Source: Cellulomonas sp. Leaf334
GTDB taxonomy: Bacteria; Actinomycetota; Actinomycetes; Actinomycetales; Cellulomonadaceae
Length of the DNA: 64,000 bases
Assembly: GCF_001424195.1 (NCBI RefSeq)
Contig: NZ_LMOO01000005.1
Span: 361,646 to 425,645 of the forward strand
Direction: 5' to 3'
A program made the position numbers and the translations under genes. Shown here piece by piece: positions 46,017-59,846 of the stretch (its first letter is position 1; each line of letters begins with the position of its first letter). The notes under the pieces were generated by a model that was not told the origin of the DNA, did no database searches, and worked only from the letters and a program-made list of their open reading frames with translations.

Positions 46017-46022
46017 TAAGAT
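46017..46022 (+). promoter_or_regulatory. -10 element for lysS, leaderless
   Basis: TAAGAT, six bases, GTG 46029. Confidence 0.5.
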
Positions 46023-46028
46023 CGCCCG

Positions 46029-47549
46029 GTGAGCGAGACGCCCGAGAGCACCCCTGCACCCGACGACGCACCCGAGCAGATCCGGGTGCGGCGCGAGAAG
46101 CGGGACCGGCTGCTCGCCGCGGGTGTCGAGGCGTACCCGGTCGGGGTGCCGCGCACCCACACGATCGCGCAGGTCCGCGCCGAGCACCCGGACCTCGAGC
46201 CGGGGCAGGAGACGGACGACGAGGTCGGCGTGGCCGGCCGGGTGGTGTTCGTGCGGATCGGCGGCAAGCTCTGCTTCGCCACGCTCCAGGACGGCGAGGG
46301 GAACCGGCTCCAGGCGATGTTCAGCCTCGCGGCCGTCGGCGAGGAGCGGCTCGCGGCGTTCAAGACCGACGTCGACCTCGGCGACCACCTGTTCGTGCAC
46401 GGTCGCGTGATCGCGTCCCGGCGAGGCGAGCTGTCGGTGTTCGCCGACGCGTGGCAGATCGCCGCCAAGTCGCTGCGCCCGCTGCCCAACCTGTACGAGG
46501 GTGTGGAGCTCACGGAGGAGGCGCGGGTTCGCCAGCGCTACGTCGACCTCATCGTGCGCCCGAAGGCCCGGGAGACCGCCCGCCAGCGGCCCGCGCTCCT
46601 GCGCTCGCTGCGGGACAACTTCCACGGCCGCGACTTCATCGAGATCGAGACGCCGATGCTGCAGACGCAGCCGGGTGGTGCCGCGGCGCGGCCGTTCGTC
46701 ACGCACATGAATGCGTTCGACCTCGACCTGTACCTGCGGATCGCGCCGGAGCTGTTCCTGAAGCGTGCGCTCGTGGGCGGGATCGAGCGGGTCTTCGAGA
46801 TCAACCGCAACTTCCGCAACGAGGGCGCCGACTCCACGCACTCCCCGGAGTTCGCGATGCTCGAGGCGTACGAGTCGTACGGCGACTACGACACGATGGC
46901 GGCGTTGACGCAGGACCTCGTGCAGAGGGCGGCCCAGGACGTGCTCGGCACCTCCGTGGTCGTGATGCCCGATGGCGAGGAGTACGACCTCGGCGGCGAG
47001 TGGGCCCAGATCACGATGTACGGGTCGCTGTCGGAGTCGCTCGGCGAGGAGATCACTCCGTCGACGAGCCTGGACACGTTGTCGGTCTACGCCGACAAGC
47101 TGGGCGTCGAGACGGACCCGAAGCGCGTCAGCCACGGCAAGCTCGTGGAGCTGCTGTGGGAGCACCAGGTGGGCGACCATCTGTTTGCGCCGACATTCGT
47201 GCGCGATTTCCCGGTGGAGACGAGCCCGCTCGTGCGTGATCACCGCAGCATCTCGGGTGTCGTCGAGAAGTGGGACCTCTATGTGCGCGGGTTCGAGCTG
47301 GCGACGGGGTATTCCGAGCTCGTCGACCCGGTGATCCAGCGGCAGCGCTTCGAGGCGCAGGCGGTGCTGGCGGCCGCGGGCGACGACGAGGCGATGCGCG
47401 TAGATGAGGACTTTCTCATGGCAGTGGAGTACGCGTTGCCACCCGCAGGCGGCATCGGGCTCGGGATCGACCGGTTGCTCATGGCGCTGACTGGCCTGGG
47501 TATCCGCGAGACGATCCTGTTCCCCCTCGTGAAGCCGCTGGGCTCATGA
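46029..47549 (+). CDS. lysS: Lysyl-tRNA synthetase, class II
   Basis: This enzyme charges tRNA-Lys. The 506-residue protein has an N-terminal OB-fold ([19 protein letters not shown]), motif 2 ([20 protein letters not shown]) and motif 3 ([15 protein letters not shown]). The first 1.1 kb has the strict GC3 codon use of the window, while the last roughly 380 bp use many A/T-ending codons (TTT, TAT, GAT, ATT, TTG, GTA), although the protein sequence stays canonical. Its stop overlaps the next small gene (ATGA). Confidence 0.96.
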   Translation: MSETPESTPAPDDAPEQIRVRREKRDRLLAAGVEAYPVGVPRTHTIAQVRAEHPDLEPGQETDDEVGVAGRVVFVRIGGKLCFATLQDGEGNRLQAMFSLAAVGEERLAAFKTDVDLGDHLFVHGRVIASRRGELSVFADAWQIAAKSLRPLPNLYEGVELTEEARVRQRYVDLIVRPKARETARQRPALLRSLRDNFHGRDFIEIETPMLQTQPGGAAARPFVTHMNAFDLDLYLRIAPELFLKRALVGGIERVFEINRNFRNEGADSTHSPEFAMLEAYESYGDYDTMAALTQDLVQRAAQDVLGTSVVVMPDGEEYDLGGEWAQITMYGSLSESLGEEITPSTSLDTLSVYADKLGVETDPKRVSHGKLVELLWEHQVGDHLFAPTFVRDFPVETSPLVRDHRSISGVVEKWDLYVRGFELATGYSELVDPVIQRQRFEAQAVLAAAGDDEAMRVDEDFLMAVEYALPPAGGIGLGIDRLLMALTGLGIRETILFPLVKPLGS

Positions 47550-47734
47550 ACCCCGTGTTCACGGCCCTAGCCGCCCTTCTTCCGTCCATCGGCGTCGGGC
47601 TGCTGTTCTGGTTCGCCATCCGCGCGCTGGTCAATGCCGACCGCACAGAACGGCAGGCATTGGCCAGAATGGATGCCGCGGAACGGGCGGCGGAAGGTGC
47701 CGCCAATAAAGAGAAAACCGGCCCCGCCGTTTGA
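47546..47734 (+). CDS. Small single-pass membrane protein, unknown function
   Basis: The 62-residue protein has one transmembrane segment ([25 protein letters not shown]) followed by a charged helix and a Lys/Glu tail. The ATG overlaps the lysS stop. Small membrane proteins at this position between lysS and lsr2 are common in related actinobacteria. A-rich codons (AATAAAGAGAAAACC) are unlike most genes here. Confidence 0.75.
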   Translation: MNPVFTALAALLPSIGVGLLFWFAIRALVNADRTERQALARMDAAERAAEGAANKEKTGPAV

Positions 47735-47803
47735 CGCCTTTATGTGCCGATGCGATAGTGAACGCGACAAGCATTCCCCCCGCATCGCATGATGGAGAAC
47801 ACA

Positions 47804-48136
47804 ATGGCGCAGAAGGTTCAGGTCCTGCTGGTCGACGACATCGACGGCGGAACTGCAGACGAGACCGTGACGTTCGGGCTCGACGGCGTCACCTATGAGA
47901 TCGATCTGACCTCCGGGCACGCCGGCGAGCTGCGTGAGGCATTCGCCCAGTGGGTCGGCCACGCACGCAAGGTCGGTGGCCGCACGGCCGCGAAGTCGAC
48001 CGCAGCACGGGGTCGGCGCTCGTCGTCCAGCGACGCCCAGGCGATCCGTGAGTGGGCCAAGGAGCACGGGCACCACGTGTCCGAGCGCGGCCGCATCTCC
48101 GCGGAGGTCAAGGCCGCGTACGACGCGTCGCACTGA
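47804..48136 (+). CDS. lsr2: Lsr2 nucleoid-associated protein (xenogeneic silencer)
   Basis: Lsr2 bridges AT-rich DNA and represses acquired genes. The 110-residue product has the N-terminal dimerisation sheet (AQKVQVLLVDDIDGGTADETVTF, VTYEIDLTSGHAGELREAF) and a C-terminal DNA-binding domain with the AT-hook-like SERGRIS. ATG 47804 is favoured over the two upstream ATGs because GGAGA stands just before it. An inverted pair ATGCGAT/ATCGCAT flanks the leader (about 47748 and 47784) and could be autoregulatory. Confidence 0.95.
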   Translation: MAQKVQVLLVDDIDGGTADETVTFGLDGVTYEIDLTSGHAGELREAFAQWVGHARKVGGRTAAKSTAARGRRSSSSDAQAIREWAKEHGHHVSERGRISAEVKAAYDASH

Positions 48137-48150
48137 CACATCGCACGAAC

Positions 48151-48189
48151 GACGAGAGCCCGGTGCCGGGGGGGTGCCGGGCTCTCGTC
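48151..48189. terminator. Bidirectional terminator between lsr2 and xylB
   Basis: A perfect 13-bp stem GACGAGAGCCCGG (48151-48163) and CCGGGCTCTCGTC (48177-48189) between convergent genes. Confidence 0.88.
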
Positions 48190-48194
48190 ATGCC

Positions 48195-49598
48195 TCAGGC
48201 GGGTCGTACACCCGTCAGCTCGCGCACCGCGGCGTACTGCTCGCGAACCTGCGTGACCGGGGCGCCGGTGAACACGGTCGCCTCGGACGCCGAGCTCCAG
48301 GACGGCGCCGTCGCCGACCCGGACAGGACCCAGGCGGCCTGGCGGGCGGCCCCGTCGGCCACGTACTCGCCGGGCGTCGGGACGCGGACGTCGAGCCCCA
48401 GCACCGACGGCGCGATCGCGCGCACGGCTGCCGACTGCGCGCCGCCACCGATGAGGAACAGCCGCTCGACCGCGACGCCCTGGGCGCGCAGCGCGTCGAT
48501 CCCGTCGGCGAGCGCGCACAGCATCCCCTCGACCGCGGCGCGCGCCACGTGCGCAGGCGTCGTGTTGCCGAGGCGCAGGCCGTGCAGCGCGCCCGTCGCG
48601 TCGGGCTTGTTGGGCGTGCGCTCGCCCTCCAGGTAGGGCACGAGGACGAGCCCGTCTGCGCCCGCGGGGGCCGAGAGGGCCAGTGCGGACAGCCCTGCGT
48701 GGTCGACCCCGAGCATCCGGGCGGCCGCGTCGAGCACCCGGCTCGCGTTCAGCGTGCAGGCGAGCGGGAGGAAGCCCCCGGCCGCGTCGGCGAACCCGGT
48801 GACCAGCCCCGACCCGTCGGCCGTCGGCGCGGGTGCGATCGCCGACACGACCCCGGACGTGCCGATGGAGACGGCCACGTCCCCGGGCTGCAGGCCGAGG
48901 GCCAGAGCCGCCGCGGCGTTGTCGCCCGCGCCGGGGCCGAGGACGGCGCCGCCAGTGGTCCGGGGACCCGCCTCGGACGGGCCGAGCACCCGGGGGACGA
49001 GCGCGTCGTGCCCGAGGGCCAGCTCGAGCAGGTCGTGGCGATAGTCCTCCGTGGCGGGGGACCAGTAGCCCGTGCCGGAGGCGTCCGAGCGGTCGGTCAC
49101 GAGGGCGTCCAGGCCCGGTGCACCGGCCAGGCGCCACGTCAGCCAGTCGTGGGGGAGCGCGACGGCGGCGACGCGCGCGGCGTTCTCCGGCTCGGCGTCC
49201 CGCAGCCAGCGCAGCTTGGTCACCGTCAGCGACGCGACCGGCACCGAGCCGACCGCGTCGGCCCACGCCTGCGGTCCGCCCAGCTCGTCGATCAGGTCCA
49301 GGGCGGCCTGTGCCGAGCGGGTGTCGTTCCACAGCAGCGCGTCCCGGACCACCTCGCCGCGGGCGTCCAGCGCGACCATCCCGTGCTGCTGGCCGCCGAC
49401 CGAGACGGCCTCGACGTCGTCGAGACCCCCGGCGCTGACGATCGCGGACTGCAGGGCGTCCCACCAGTACCAGGGCGCCACCTCGGTGCCGTCGGGGTGC
49501 GAGGCCCGTCCGGAGCGCACCAGCGCGCCGGTGTCGGCGTCACGCACGACGACCTTGCAGGACTGCGTCGACGAGTCGATACCGGCGACGAGAGCCAT
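48195..49598 (-). CDS. xylB: Xylulokinase
   Basis: XylB phosphorylates D-xylulose at C5, feeding the pentose phosphate pathway. The 467-residue FGGY-family kinase has the N-terminal phosphate motif [32 protein letters not shown], and the adenosine motif [15 protein letters not shown]. The ATG follows GGAGGTAGACC. It is the second gene after xylA; the 149-bp gap holds two palindromes (copies D1, D2). Confidence 0.95.
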   Translation of the reverse strand: MALVAGIDSSTQSCKVVVRDADTGALVRSGRASHPDGTEVAPWYWWDALQSAIVSAGGLDDVEAVSVGGQQHGMVALDARGEVVRDALLWNDTRSAQAALDLIDELGGPQAWADAVGSVPVASLTVTKLRWLRDAEPENAARVAAVALPHDWLTWRLAGAPGLDALVTDRSDASGTGYWSPATEDYRHDLLELALGHDALVPRVLGPSEAGPRTTGGAVLGPGAGDNAAAALALGLQPGDVAVSIGTSGVVSAIAPAPTADGSGLVTGFADAAGGFLPLACTLNASRVLDAAARMLGVDHAGLSALALSAPAGADGLVLVPYLEGERTPNKPDATGALHGLRLGNTTPAHVARAAVEGMLCALADGIDALRAQGVAVERLFLIGGGAQSAAVRAIAPSVLGLDVRVPTPGEYVADGAARQAAWVLSGSATAPSWSSASEATVFTGAPVTQVREQYAAVRELTGVRPA

Positions 49599-49620
49599 GG
49601 TCTACCTCCAGTTGAGCCCG

Positions 49621-49668
49621 CAACGTCCGCACTCCTGTGGGTCGGAACCCTCCGGAGTGCGGACGTCG
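49621..49668. repeat. Type I palindrome, copy D1
   Basis: CAACGTCCGCACTCC and GGAGTGCGGACGT with centre GGGTCGGAACCC. It stands directly before the xylB ribosome binding site in the xylA-xylB transcript. Confidence 0.85.
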
Positions 49669-49683
49669 CGATGAGACGAGGCG

Positions 49684-49731
49684 CAACGTCCGCACTCGTG
49701 AGGGTCGGAACCCTGTCGAGTGCGGACGTTG
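49684..49731. repeat. Type I palindrome, copy D2
   Basis: CAACGTCCGCACTC and GAGTGCGGACGTTG are perfect 14-bp arms, again with the centre AGGGTCGGAACCCT. It follows the xylA stop by 17 bp. Confidence 0.85.
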
Positions 49732-49747
49732 CAGGACGGGGACAGGG

Positions 49748-50935
49748 TCAGCGGGCGCCGAGGGCGTGCTCGAGGGCCAGCTGGTTGAGGCGGACGAAGC
49801 CGAAACCGCGCTCGGCGACGGCGTCGACGTCGAGGTCCTCGTAGGCGGAGCGGTCGGCCAGCAGGTCGGCGAGGGTCTCGCCCGCGGCCAGCGTCGGCTG
49901 CGCGAGCTCGAGCACACCCGACTCCTCGAACGCCGCCTGGACCTCGGGGTCGGCGCGGAACGCCTGCGCGCGCTCCTTGAGCAGCAGGTACGTCGCCATG
50001 TTGGCCGACGCGGAGTCCCACACGCCCTGGAAGTCCTCGGTGCGCGACGGCTTGTAGTCGAAGTGGCGCGGGCCGTCGTAGGTCGGGCCGCCCGACGGGA
50101 ACCCGTTCTCGAGCAGGTCGACCGTCGCGAACGCGGAGAACAGGTCGCCGTGGCCGAAGACCAGGTCCTGGTCGTACTTGATCGACTTCTGGCCGTTCAG
50201 GTCGATGTGGAAGAGCTTGCCCGCCCACAGCGCCAGCGCGATGCCCTGCGTGTAGTTGAGACCGGCCATCTGCTCGTGGCCGACCTCGGGGTTCAGGCCG
50301 ACGATGTCGGCGTGCTCCAGGCGGTCGATGAGCGCGATCGCGTGGCCGATGGTCGGGAGCAGGATGTCGCCGCGGGGCTCGTTGGGCTTGGGCTCGAGCG
50401 CGATGCGCAGGCCGTAGCCCTTCTCCTTGATGTACGCGGCGACGGTGTCGATGCCCTCGGCGTAGCGGTCGTGCGCGGCGTTGAGGTCCTTGGCGGAGTC
50501 GTACTCGGCGCCCTCGCGGCCACCCCACATGACGAACGTGTCGGCGCCCAGCTCGGCGGCCAGGTCGACGTTGCGGACGACCTTGCGCAGCCCGTAGCGG
50601 CGCACGCGGCGGTCGTTCGACGTGAACGCGCCGTCCTTGAAGATCGGGTGGCTGAACGTGTTGGTGGTGACCATCTCGACGGTGATGCCGGTCTCGTCGA
50701 GGGCGCCCTTGAAGCGGGCGAGGATCTTGTCGCGCTCGGCGTCGTCGGACCCGAAGGGGACCACGTCGTCGTCGTGGAACGTCACGTGCGCGGCGCCGAG
50801 CTCGGCCAGCTTGTGGACCGACTCGACCGGGTCCAGCCACGGGCGCGAGGCCGAGCCGAACTGGTCCTGGGCGTTCCAGCCGACCGTCCAGAGGCCGAAC
50901 GAGAACTTGTCTGCACGGGTGGGCTGCGCTGCCAT
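49748..50935 (-). CDS. xylA: Xylose isomerase
   Basis: XylA converts D-xylose to D-xylulose. The 395-residue TIM barrel has the metal and substrate residues in [12 protein letters not shown] (catalytic His), [31 protein letters not shown] and [17 protein letters not shown]. The ATG at 50935 has GAGGAG nine bases upstream. It is transcribed divergently from the ROK regulator, whose probable operator covers its TAAATT -10 (50980-50985). Confidence 0.96.
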   Translation of the reverse strand: MAAQPTRADKFSFGLWTVGWNAQDQFGSASRPWLDPVESVHKLAELGAAHVTFHDDDVVPFGSDDAERDKILARFKGALDETGITVEMVTTNTFSHPIFKDGAFTSNDRRVRRYGLRKVVRNVDLAAELGADTFVMWGGREGAEYDSAKDLNAAHDRYAEGIDTVAAYIKEKGYGLRIALEPKPNEPRGDILLPTIGHAIALIDRLEHADIVGLNPEVGHEQMAGLNYTQGIALALWAGKLFHIDLNGQKSIKYDQDLVFGHGDLFSAFATVDLLENGFPSGGPTYDGPRHFDYKPSRTEDFQGVWDSASANMATYLLLKERAQAFRADPEVQAAFEESGVLELAQPTLAAGETLADLLADRSAYEDLDVDAVAERGFGFVRLNQLALEHALGAR

Positions 50936-50964
50936 CACGCGTCTCCTCATCGAGAATCTTCGGT

Positions 50965-50985
50965 TTAGTTTGCCGGATGAATTTA
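50965..50985. promoter_or_regulatory. Candidate xylose-regulator operator overlapping the xylA -10
   Basis: An AT-rich island (TTAGTTTG at the left, GAATTTA at the right, loosely inverted) sits in the xylA/ROK intergenic region. The left half resembles the TTAGTT half site of ROK-family xylose regulators. The minus-strand TAAATT inside it would be the xylA -10, so bound repressor would block xylA. Confidence 0.45.
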
Positions 50986-50999
50986 TCCCGAGAAGCCGG

Positions 51000-51005
51000 T
51001 AGGGT
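51000..51005 (+). promoter_or_regulatory. -10 element for the ROK regulator gene, leaderless
   Basis: TAGGGT, seven bases, ATG 51013. It argues for ATG 51013 over the ATG at 50977, which lies within the operator. Confidence 0.5.
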
Positions 51006-51012
51006 CAAGCGC

Positions 51013-52209
51013 ATGCCGACGCCCGAACCCCGCGACCCGTCGCGCGTGGCCCGGCAGGCGCAGATGCGCGACCAGAACCTCGGGGTCGCGCTGCGCGGGA
51101 TCGTCGACGCCCCCGAGCCGCTGTCCCGGGCACAGCTCGCCGCGTCCGAGGGGCTCGCCAGGGCGACCGTGTCCGGGCTCGTCGACCACCTCATCGAGGC
51201 CCGGCTCGTGCGCGAGCTCGACCCCACGCAGACGCAGCGCGCAGGCCGCCCCGCCGTCCCGCTCGCACCCGCGCGGGGGACCGTGGCGGGCATCGGCATG
51301 GAGGTCAACGTCGACTACCTGGGGGTCCGCGCGATCGACCTCGCCGGGGACGTGCTCGCCGAGCACGTCGAGCTCGACGACCTGCGCGGCGCCGGGCCCG
51401 GCGCGGTCCTGGACCGGCTCGCCGCGCTCGTCGGCCCCGTGATCGACGGGCTGCGCGACGGGGGGGTCCGCGTCGCCGGCACCGCCCTCGCCCTGCCCGG
51501 TCTGGTCGACCGGGTCACCGGCCCCCTGCGGGTGGCGCCGAACCTCGGCTGGAGGGACGTCGACGTCGTCGGCGCCCTGTCCGCCCTCACCGGGCTCCCG
51601 CCGCGCGTCGCCAACGAGGCGAACCTCGCCGCCCGTGCCGAGGCGCACGCCCGCCGCGGCTCACCCAGCTTCGCGTACGTCTCCGGCGAGGTCGGCATCG
51701 GTGGCGCGATCGTCCTCGACGGCGAGATCTTCCCCGGCCGGCACGGCTGGAGCGGTGAGATCGGGCACATCGTCGTCGACGCGTTCCGTGGACCCCGCGC
51801 GTCCGACGGGAGCCTCGAGGCGCTCGCCGGCCAGGACGCGATGCTCCGCGCCGCCGGCCTCCCGCCGACCGCCCGCCTCGACGCCCTGCTCGACGCGCTC
51901 CGCGCCGACGACCCGCGCGCGACCGCCGCCGTCGCGCAGGCCGCACGAGCGCTCGGCGTCGCCCTCGCGAGTGTGGCCAACGTGGTCGACGTCGGCGAGG
52001 TCGTGCTCGGCGGCACCTTCGGCCAGCTCTTCGACCACGTGCACGACGAGGTCGCCGCCCGGCTCGACGAGCTGGTGATCTTCGCCCCCTGGTCGCCGCT
52101 CGTGGTCTCCCCGGCGCGCGCCGGCGTCTACCCCGCGATGACCGGCGGCGCGCTCGCCGCCCTGTCCACGGTCCTGGTGGACCCGGCTGAATGGCTCCGC
52201 ACCCACTGA
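51013..52209 (+). CDS. xylR: ROK-family transcriptional regulator of xylose genes
   Basis: The 398-residue protein has an N-terminal winged helix-turn-helix (LSRAQLAASEGLARATVSGLV) and a ROK sugar-kinase-like sensor domain with GEVGIGGAIVLDGEIFPG and GWSGEIGHIVVD (the histidine and following region of the ROK signature; the zinc-binding cysteines of active kinases are missing). Divergent placement next to xylA indicates xylose control of xylAB; the symbol is inferred from context. ATG 51013 fits a leaderless promoter; the frame also contains ATG 50977. Confidence 0.85.
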   Translation: MPTPEPRDPSRVARQAQMRDQNLGVALRGIVDAPEPLSRAQLAASEGLARATVSGLVDHLIEARLVRELDPTQTQRAGRPAVPLAPARGTVAGIGMEVNVDYLGVRAIDLAGDVLAEHVELDDLRGAGPGAVLDRLAALVGPVIDGLRDGGVRVAGTALALPGLVDRVTGPLRVAPNLGWRDVDVVGALSALTGLPPRVANEANLAARAEAHARRGSPSFAYVSGEVGIGGAIVLDGEIFPGRHGWSGEIGHIVVDAFRGPRASDGSLEALAGQDAMLRAAGLPPTARLDALLDALRADDPRATAAVAQAARALGVALASVANVVDVGEVVLGGTFGQLFDHVHDEVAARLDELVIFAPWSPLVVSPARAGVYPAMTGGALAALSTVLVDPAEWLRTH

Positions 52210-52220
52210 CCGACCCGCGC

Positions 52221-52327
52221 CAACGCCCGCAGATTCGGTCGTGGGGACGCGCGAGGGTGCGGACGTCCGGGGAGCTGCAGCGCAGCGCCCGCGGATTCGG
52301 TCGTGGGGACGCGTGATGTGCGGACGT
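52221..52327. repeat. Type III elements, copies E1 and E2 (direct repeat, 62-bp period)
   Basis: Two related units (52221-52267 and 52283-52327) share GCCCGCRGATTCGGTCGTGG and end in TGCGGACGTCC. The outer bases (GCCCGCA/TGCGGACGT) recall the type I arms but the centre differs. They lie between the convergent ROK and 52-aa genes. Confidence 0.75.
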
Positions 52328-52346
52328 CCCCGGCCGACGTCAGGGG

Positions 52347-52505
52347 TCAGCCCGCGTTGCGGAGCATGAACTCCGTCTCCGTGTCGCGGCCCATGAGCGG
52401 GTCCGGCGCGGCCTCGGTCTCCACGCTGGCGATCGTGTCCTCCAGCCGGACCGGCTCGGGGAGCGCGGCGTAGCGGGATGTCGCGGGGGAGCTCTGGTCG
52501 GTCAT
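52347..52505 (-). CDS. Small acidic protein of 52 residues, unknown function
   Basis: The ATG at 52505 has AGAGAGGTGG upstream, and the product (MTDQSSPATSRYAALPEPV at the N-terminus, GRDTETEFMLRNAG at the C-terminus) has normal codon bias for this genome. It has no signal peptide or transmembrane segment. I do not recognise the family. The acidic middle (DTIASVETEAAPDP) and the charged C-terminus are its only clear features. Confidence 0.55.
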   Translation of the reverse strand: MTDQSSPATSRYAALPEPVRLEDTIASVETEAAPDPLMGRDTETEFMLRNAG

Positions 52506-52565
52506 GGTCGCCACCTCTCTGGAAGCCGCACGTGCTGCCCCGACTGTAGGCGCCCACCCCCGCAT

Positions 52566-52609
52566 ACGTCCGAGGATCCGGCCGCTCTGGCGACCGGATG
52601 CTCGGACGT
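52566..52609. repeat. Type II palindrome, copy F
   Basis: ACGTCCGAGGATCCGG pairs with CCGGATGCTCGGACGT with one mismatch in 16; the centre contains CGCTCTGGCG. It lies between the divergent 52-aa and lactonase genes. Confidence 0.75.
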
Positions 52610-52668
52610 CCGGGAGGGATTGACGCGTGCGCAGCGGACGTGCGCGGGCCGTCGCGCCGGTGTCGCCG

Positions 52669-52674
52669 TAGGCT
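52669..52674 (+). promoter_or_regulatory. -10 element for the lactonase gene, near-leaderless
   Basis: TAGGCT, eight bases, GTG 52683. Confidence 0.4.
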
Positions 52675-52682
52675 CCGGGACC

Positions 52683-53702
52683 GTGAGCGCGCAGCAGACA
52701 CCCCTGTGGATCGGTACCTACCCCGTCGCCGGAGCGGGGACGCCCGTCGGGCTCGGGGAGGGGATCTGGCGGGTCGACCTCGATCCCGCGACGGGTGTGC
52801 TGAGCAACGCGCGGCAGGTCGTCGAGACGCCGTCGCCGAGCTTCCTCGCGCTGCACGGGTCGGTGCTGTACGCGGTGAACGAGCAGACGGACGGCACGGT
52901 CAGCGCGTTCGACGTCGTCGGCGACTCGCTGGTGCACCGGGCGACCGTCCCGTCGGGCGGCGCGGACCCGTGCCACCTGGTGCTCGACGGCGACGTGCTG
53001 CTGGTCGCCAACTACTCCTCGGGCACGCTCGGGGTCCTGCCGCTGGACGAGGACGGCGGGTTCGCGACGCAGGGTCCGGCGCAGGTGCTCGCACATGTCG
53101 GGTCGGGTCCCGACGAGGACCGGCAGGAGTCGCCGCACGCGCACTTCGTCGCGCTCGACCCGAGCGGCGCGTTCGTGCTGGTGGTCGACCTGGGCACCGA
53201 CGAGATCCGCCGGTACCGCCGCGAGGGCGGCCGCCTCGTCGAGGACGGCATCGCGGCGGCGCTCCCGGCCGGCAAGGGTCCGCGGCACGTCGTGTTCAGC
53301 GCCGACGGCCGGTTCGCGTACGTCGTCGGTGAGCTGGACGTGACGGTCCGGGTGCTGGCGTGGGAGTCGGGCGTCGGGACGGTGGTGCAGACGCTCCCCG
53401 CGACGACGGTGCCCGCGGCGGAGCGTCGGCTGCCGTCGCACGTCGTCCGCGACGGTGACCGGCTGCTGGTCGGTGTGCGGGCGTCGGACGTGCTCGCGCG
53501 GTTCACGATCCGCCCGGACGGCCTGTTGGAGCCGGTTGCCGACGACGCGCTGCCGGGAGCGTGGCCGCGGCACCTCGACGTGGTCGACGGGTGGACGGTC
53601 GTCGCGGAGCAGACGTCGGGCACGCTCACGGTCCTGGGCGCGGACGGCACGGTGGCCAGCACGCTGGCGCTCCCGTCGCCGACCTGTGTGGTGCGCGCCT
53701 GA
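52683..53702 (+). CDS. Lactonase-family beta-propeller protein (6-phosphogluconolactonase-like, YbhE type)
   Basis: The 339-residue protein has the seven-bladed propeller pattern of the lactonase family (WIGTYPVAGAG, SPSFLALHGSVLYAVNE, CHLVLDGDVLLVANYSSG, GKGPRHVVFSADGRFAYVVGE, WPRHLDVVDGWTVVAEQ). These enzymes hydrolyse 6-phosphogluconolactone in the pentose phosphate pathway, which would suit the nearby xylose genes, though related members act on other lactones. Cytoplasmic. GTG start. Confidence 0.88.
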   Translation: MSAQQTPLWIGTYPVAGAGTPVGLGEGIWRVDLDPATGVLSNARQVVETPSPSFLALHGSVLYAVNEQTDGTVSAFDVVGDSLVHRATVPSGGADPCHLVLDGDVLLVANYSSGTLGVLPLDEDGGFATQGPAQVLAHVGSGPDEDRQESPHAHFVALDPSGAFVLVVDLGTDEIRRYRREGGRLVEDGIAAALPAGKGPRHVVFSADGRFAYVVGELDVTVRVLAWESGVGTVVQTLPATTVPAAERRLPSHVVRDGDRLLVGVRASDVLARFTIRPDGLLEPVADDALPGAWPRHLDVVDGWTVVAEQTSGTLTVLGADGTVASTLALPSPTCVVRA

Positions 53703-53706
53703 CGCG

Positions 53707-54462
53707 TCAGTGGTGGTGGCCCATCCGGCCCAACGTCTGCTCGGGGGTCGCGCCGGGGCGGGTCCACTGCGGTGCGGGTCGGCTGGTCGGGCCCCCGTCC
53801 GGGTGTCGCTCGGCGTCCGTGCGCCAGTACCAGCACGGGTCGTGGCCCTCGGGCCAGCCGTCGGGGGAGTCCTCCCAGGCCTCGCCGCGGCCGTACGGGG
53901 TCCGGTCGAGGAGGGCGAAGGGGCCGGCGACCGCCTCGACGCCGCGCCCTGTCGTGGAGTAGGTGAGGAACACGCGGTCGCCGTCGCGCAGGTAGCAGGT
54001 GAACGACCCTGAGGCGTTGCCGACGGGCGGCTCGAGGCCGCGGACCGAGTACCAGGGCTGCGTGTAGCCCATGAACTCGACGAACGGGGCGACCTCGTCC
54101 CAGCGGCCCGAGGTCAGGATGGCGAACGAGACGCCGCGGGCGTTCAGGTAGACGGCGTCCCGCACGTGCCAGGCGGACACGGTGCAGCCCTCGCACTGGC
54201 CCTGGTGGGGAGCGCCGTCGTGCCACATGTGGTCGTAGACCATCAGCTCGTCGCGTCCCTCGAAGAGGTCTCGGAAGGGGACGGGGCCGTCGGGTCCGAC
54301 GACCGGGGCGGATCCGTCGATCTCCACCATCGGGAGGCGTCGGCGGGCTGCGGCGAGCCGGTCGCTCTCGCGGGTGTGGGCCTTCTCGCGGACCAGCAGC
54401 TCGTCGCTGGCGGCCTGCCACGTGGCCATGTCGACGACGGGCGGGCGTCCGGGTGCGGTCAT
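53707..54462 (-). CDS. DUF899 thioredoxin-like protein
   Basis: The 251-residue protein has the DUF899 pattern: VREKAHTRESDRLAAARRRL, LPMVEIDGSAPVVGPDG, FRDLFEGRDELMVYDHMW, CEGCTVSAW with a CxxC, and PWYSVRGLEPPVGN. The family has a thioredoxin-like fold and is assumed to be redox-active; its partner is unknown. It ends in MGHHH. The stop is four bases from the convergent lactonase stop. Confidence 0.88.
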   Translation of the reverse strand: MTAPGRPPVVDMATWQAASDELLVREKAHTRESDRLAAARRRLPMVEIDGSAPVVGPDGPVPFRDLFEGRDELMVYDHMWHDGAPHQGQCEGCTVSAWHVRDAVYLNARGVSFAILTSGRWDEVAPFVEFMGYTQPWYSVRGLEPPVGNASGSFTCYLRDGDRVFLTYSTTGRGVEAVAGPFALLDRTPYGRGEAWEDSPDGWPEGHDPCWYWRTDAERHPDGGPTSRPAPQWTRPGATPEQTLGRMGHHH

Positions 54463-54579
54463 GGTGTCCTCCGAGGTGTCGCGCCGGGCGGTCACCCGAC
54501 GCCTCATGACGGGGACGAGTGCGGGTTCTCGACACACGCGTCGGCACGACGTGCCCGTTATCGAATCGTGATCTTCCCG

Positions 54580-54597
54580 ACTTACCGCCCAGTAAGT
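54580..54597. promoter_or_regulatory. Palindromic operator-like site upstream of the DUF899 gene
   Basis: ACTTAC-CGCCCA-GTAAGT is a perfect 6+6+6 inverted repeat, typical in size and sequence of TetR-family operators. It lies 118 bp before the DUF899 start and 116 bp before the GH3 start, so it could serve either gene. No TetR gene is nearby. Confidence 0.45.
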
Positions 54598-54712
54598 GAT
54601 TGTGGTTGTGTGGCGATGACCGCACGCGTCGACGGTGCAACGAAGCACCGGCCCGGCTCGGGCGGAATGTGGCTGTGCAATGGGGCCCGGCCATGTCACC
54701 AGGGGAGCGACC

Positions 54713-59755
<5,043 letters not shown>

Positions 59756-59846
59756 CTCCAACGGGTGACTCCGGGCGAAAGACCTCCAGGACCTGCACGA
59801 ACGTGCCGATCCCCTCGTCGTCGACGACGAACGAGGAGGTTCCGCG

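Noticed and set aside
50977..51012. ATG 50977 as start of the ROK regulator
   Set aside because: It lies within the probable operator and upstream of the TAGGGT hexamer; ATG 51013 matches the leaderless pattern.
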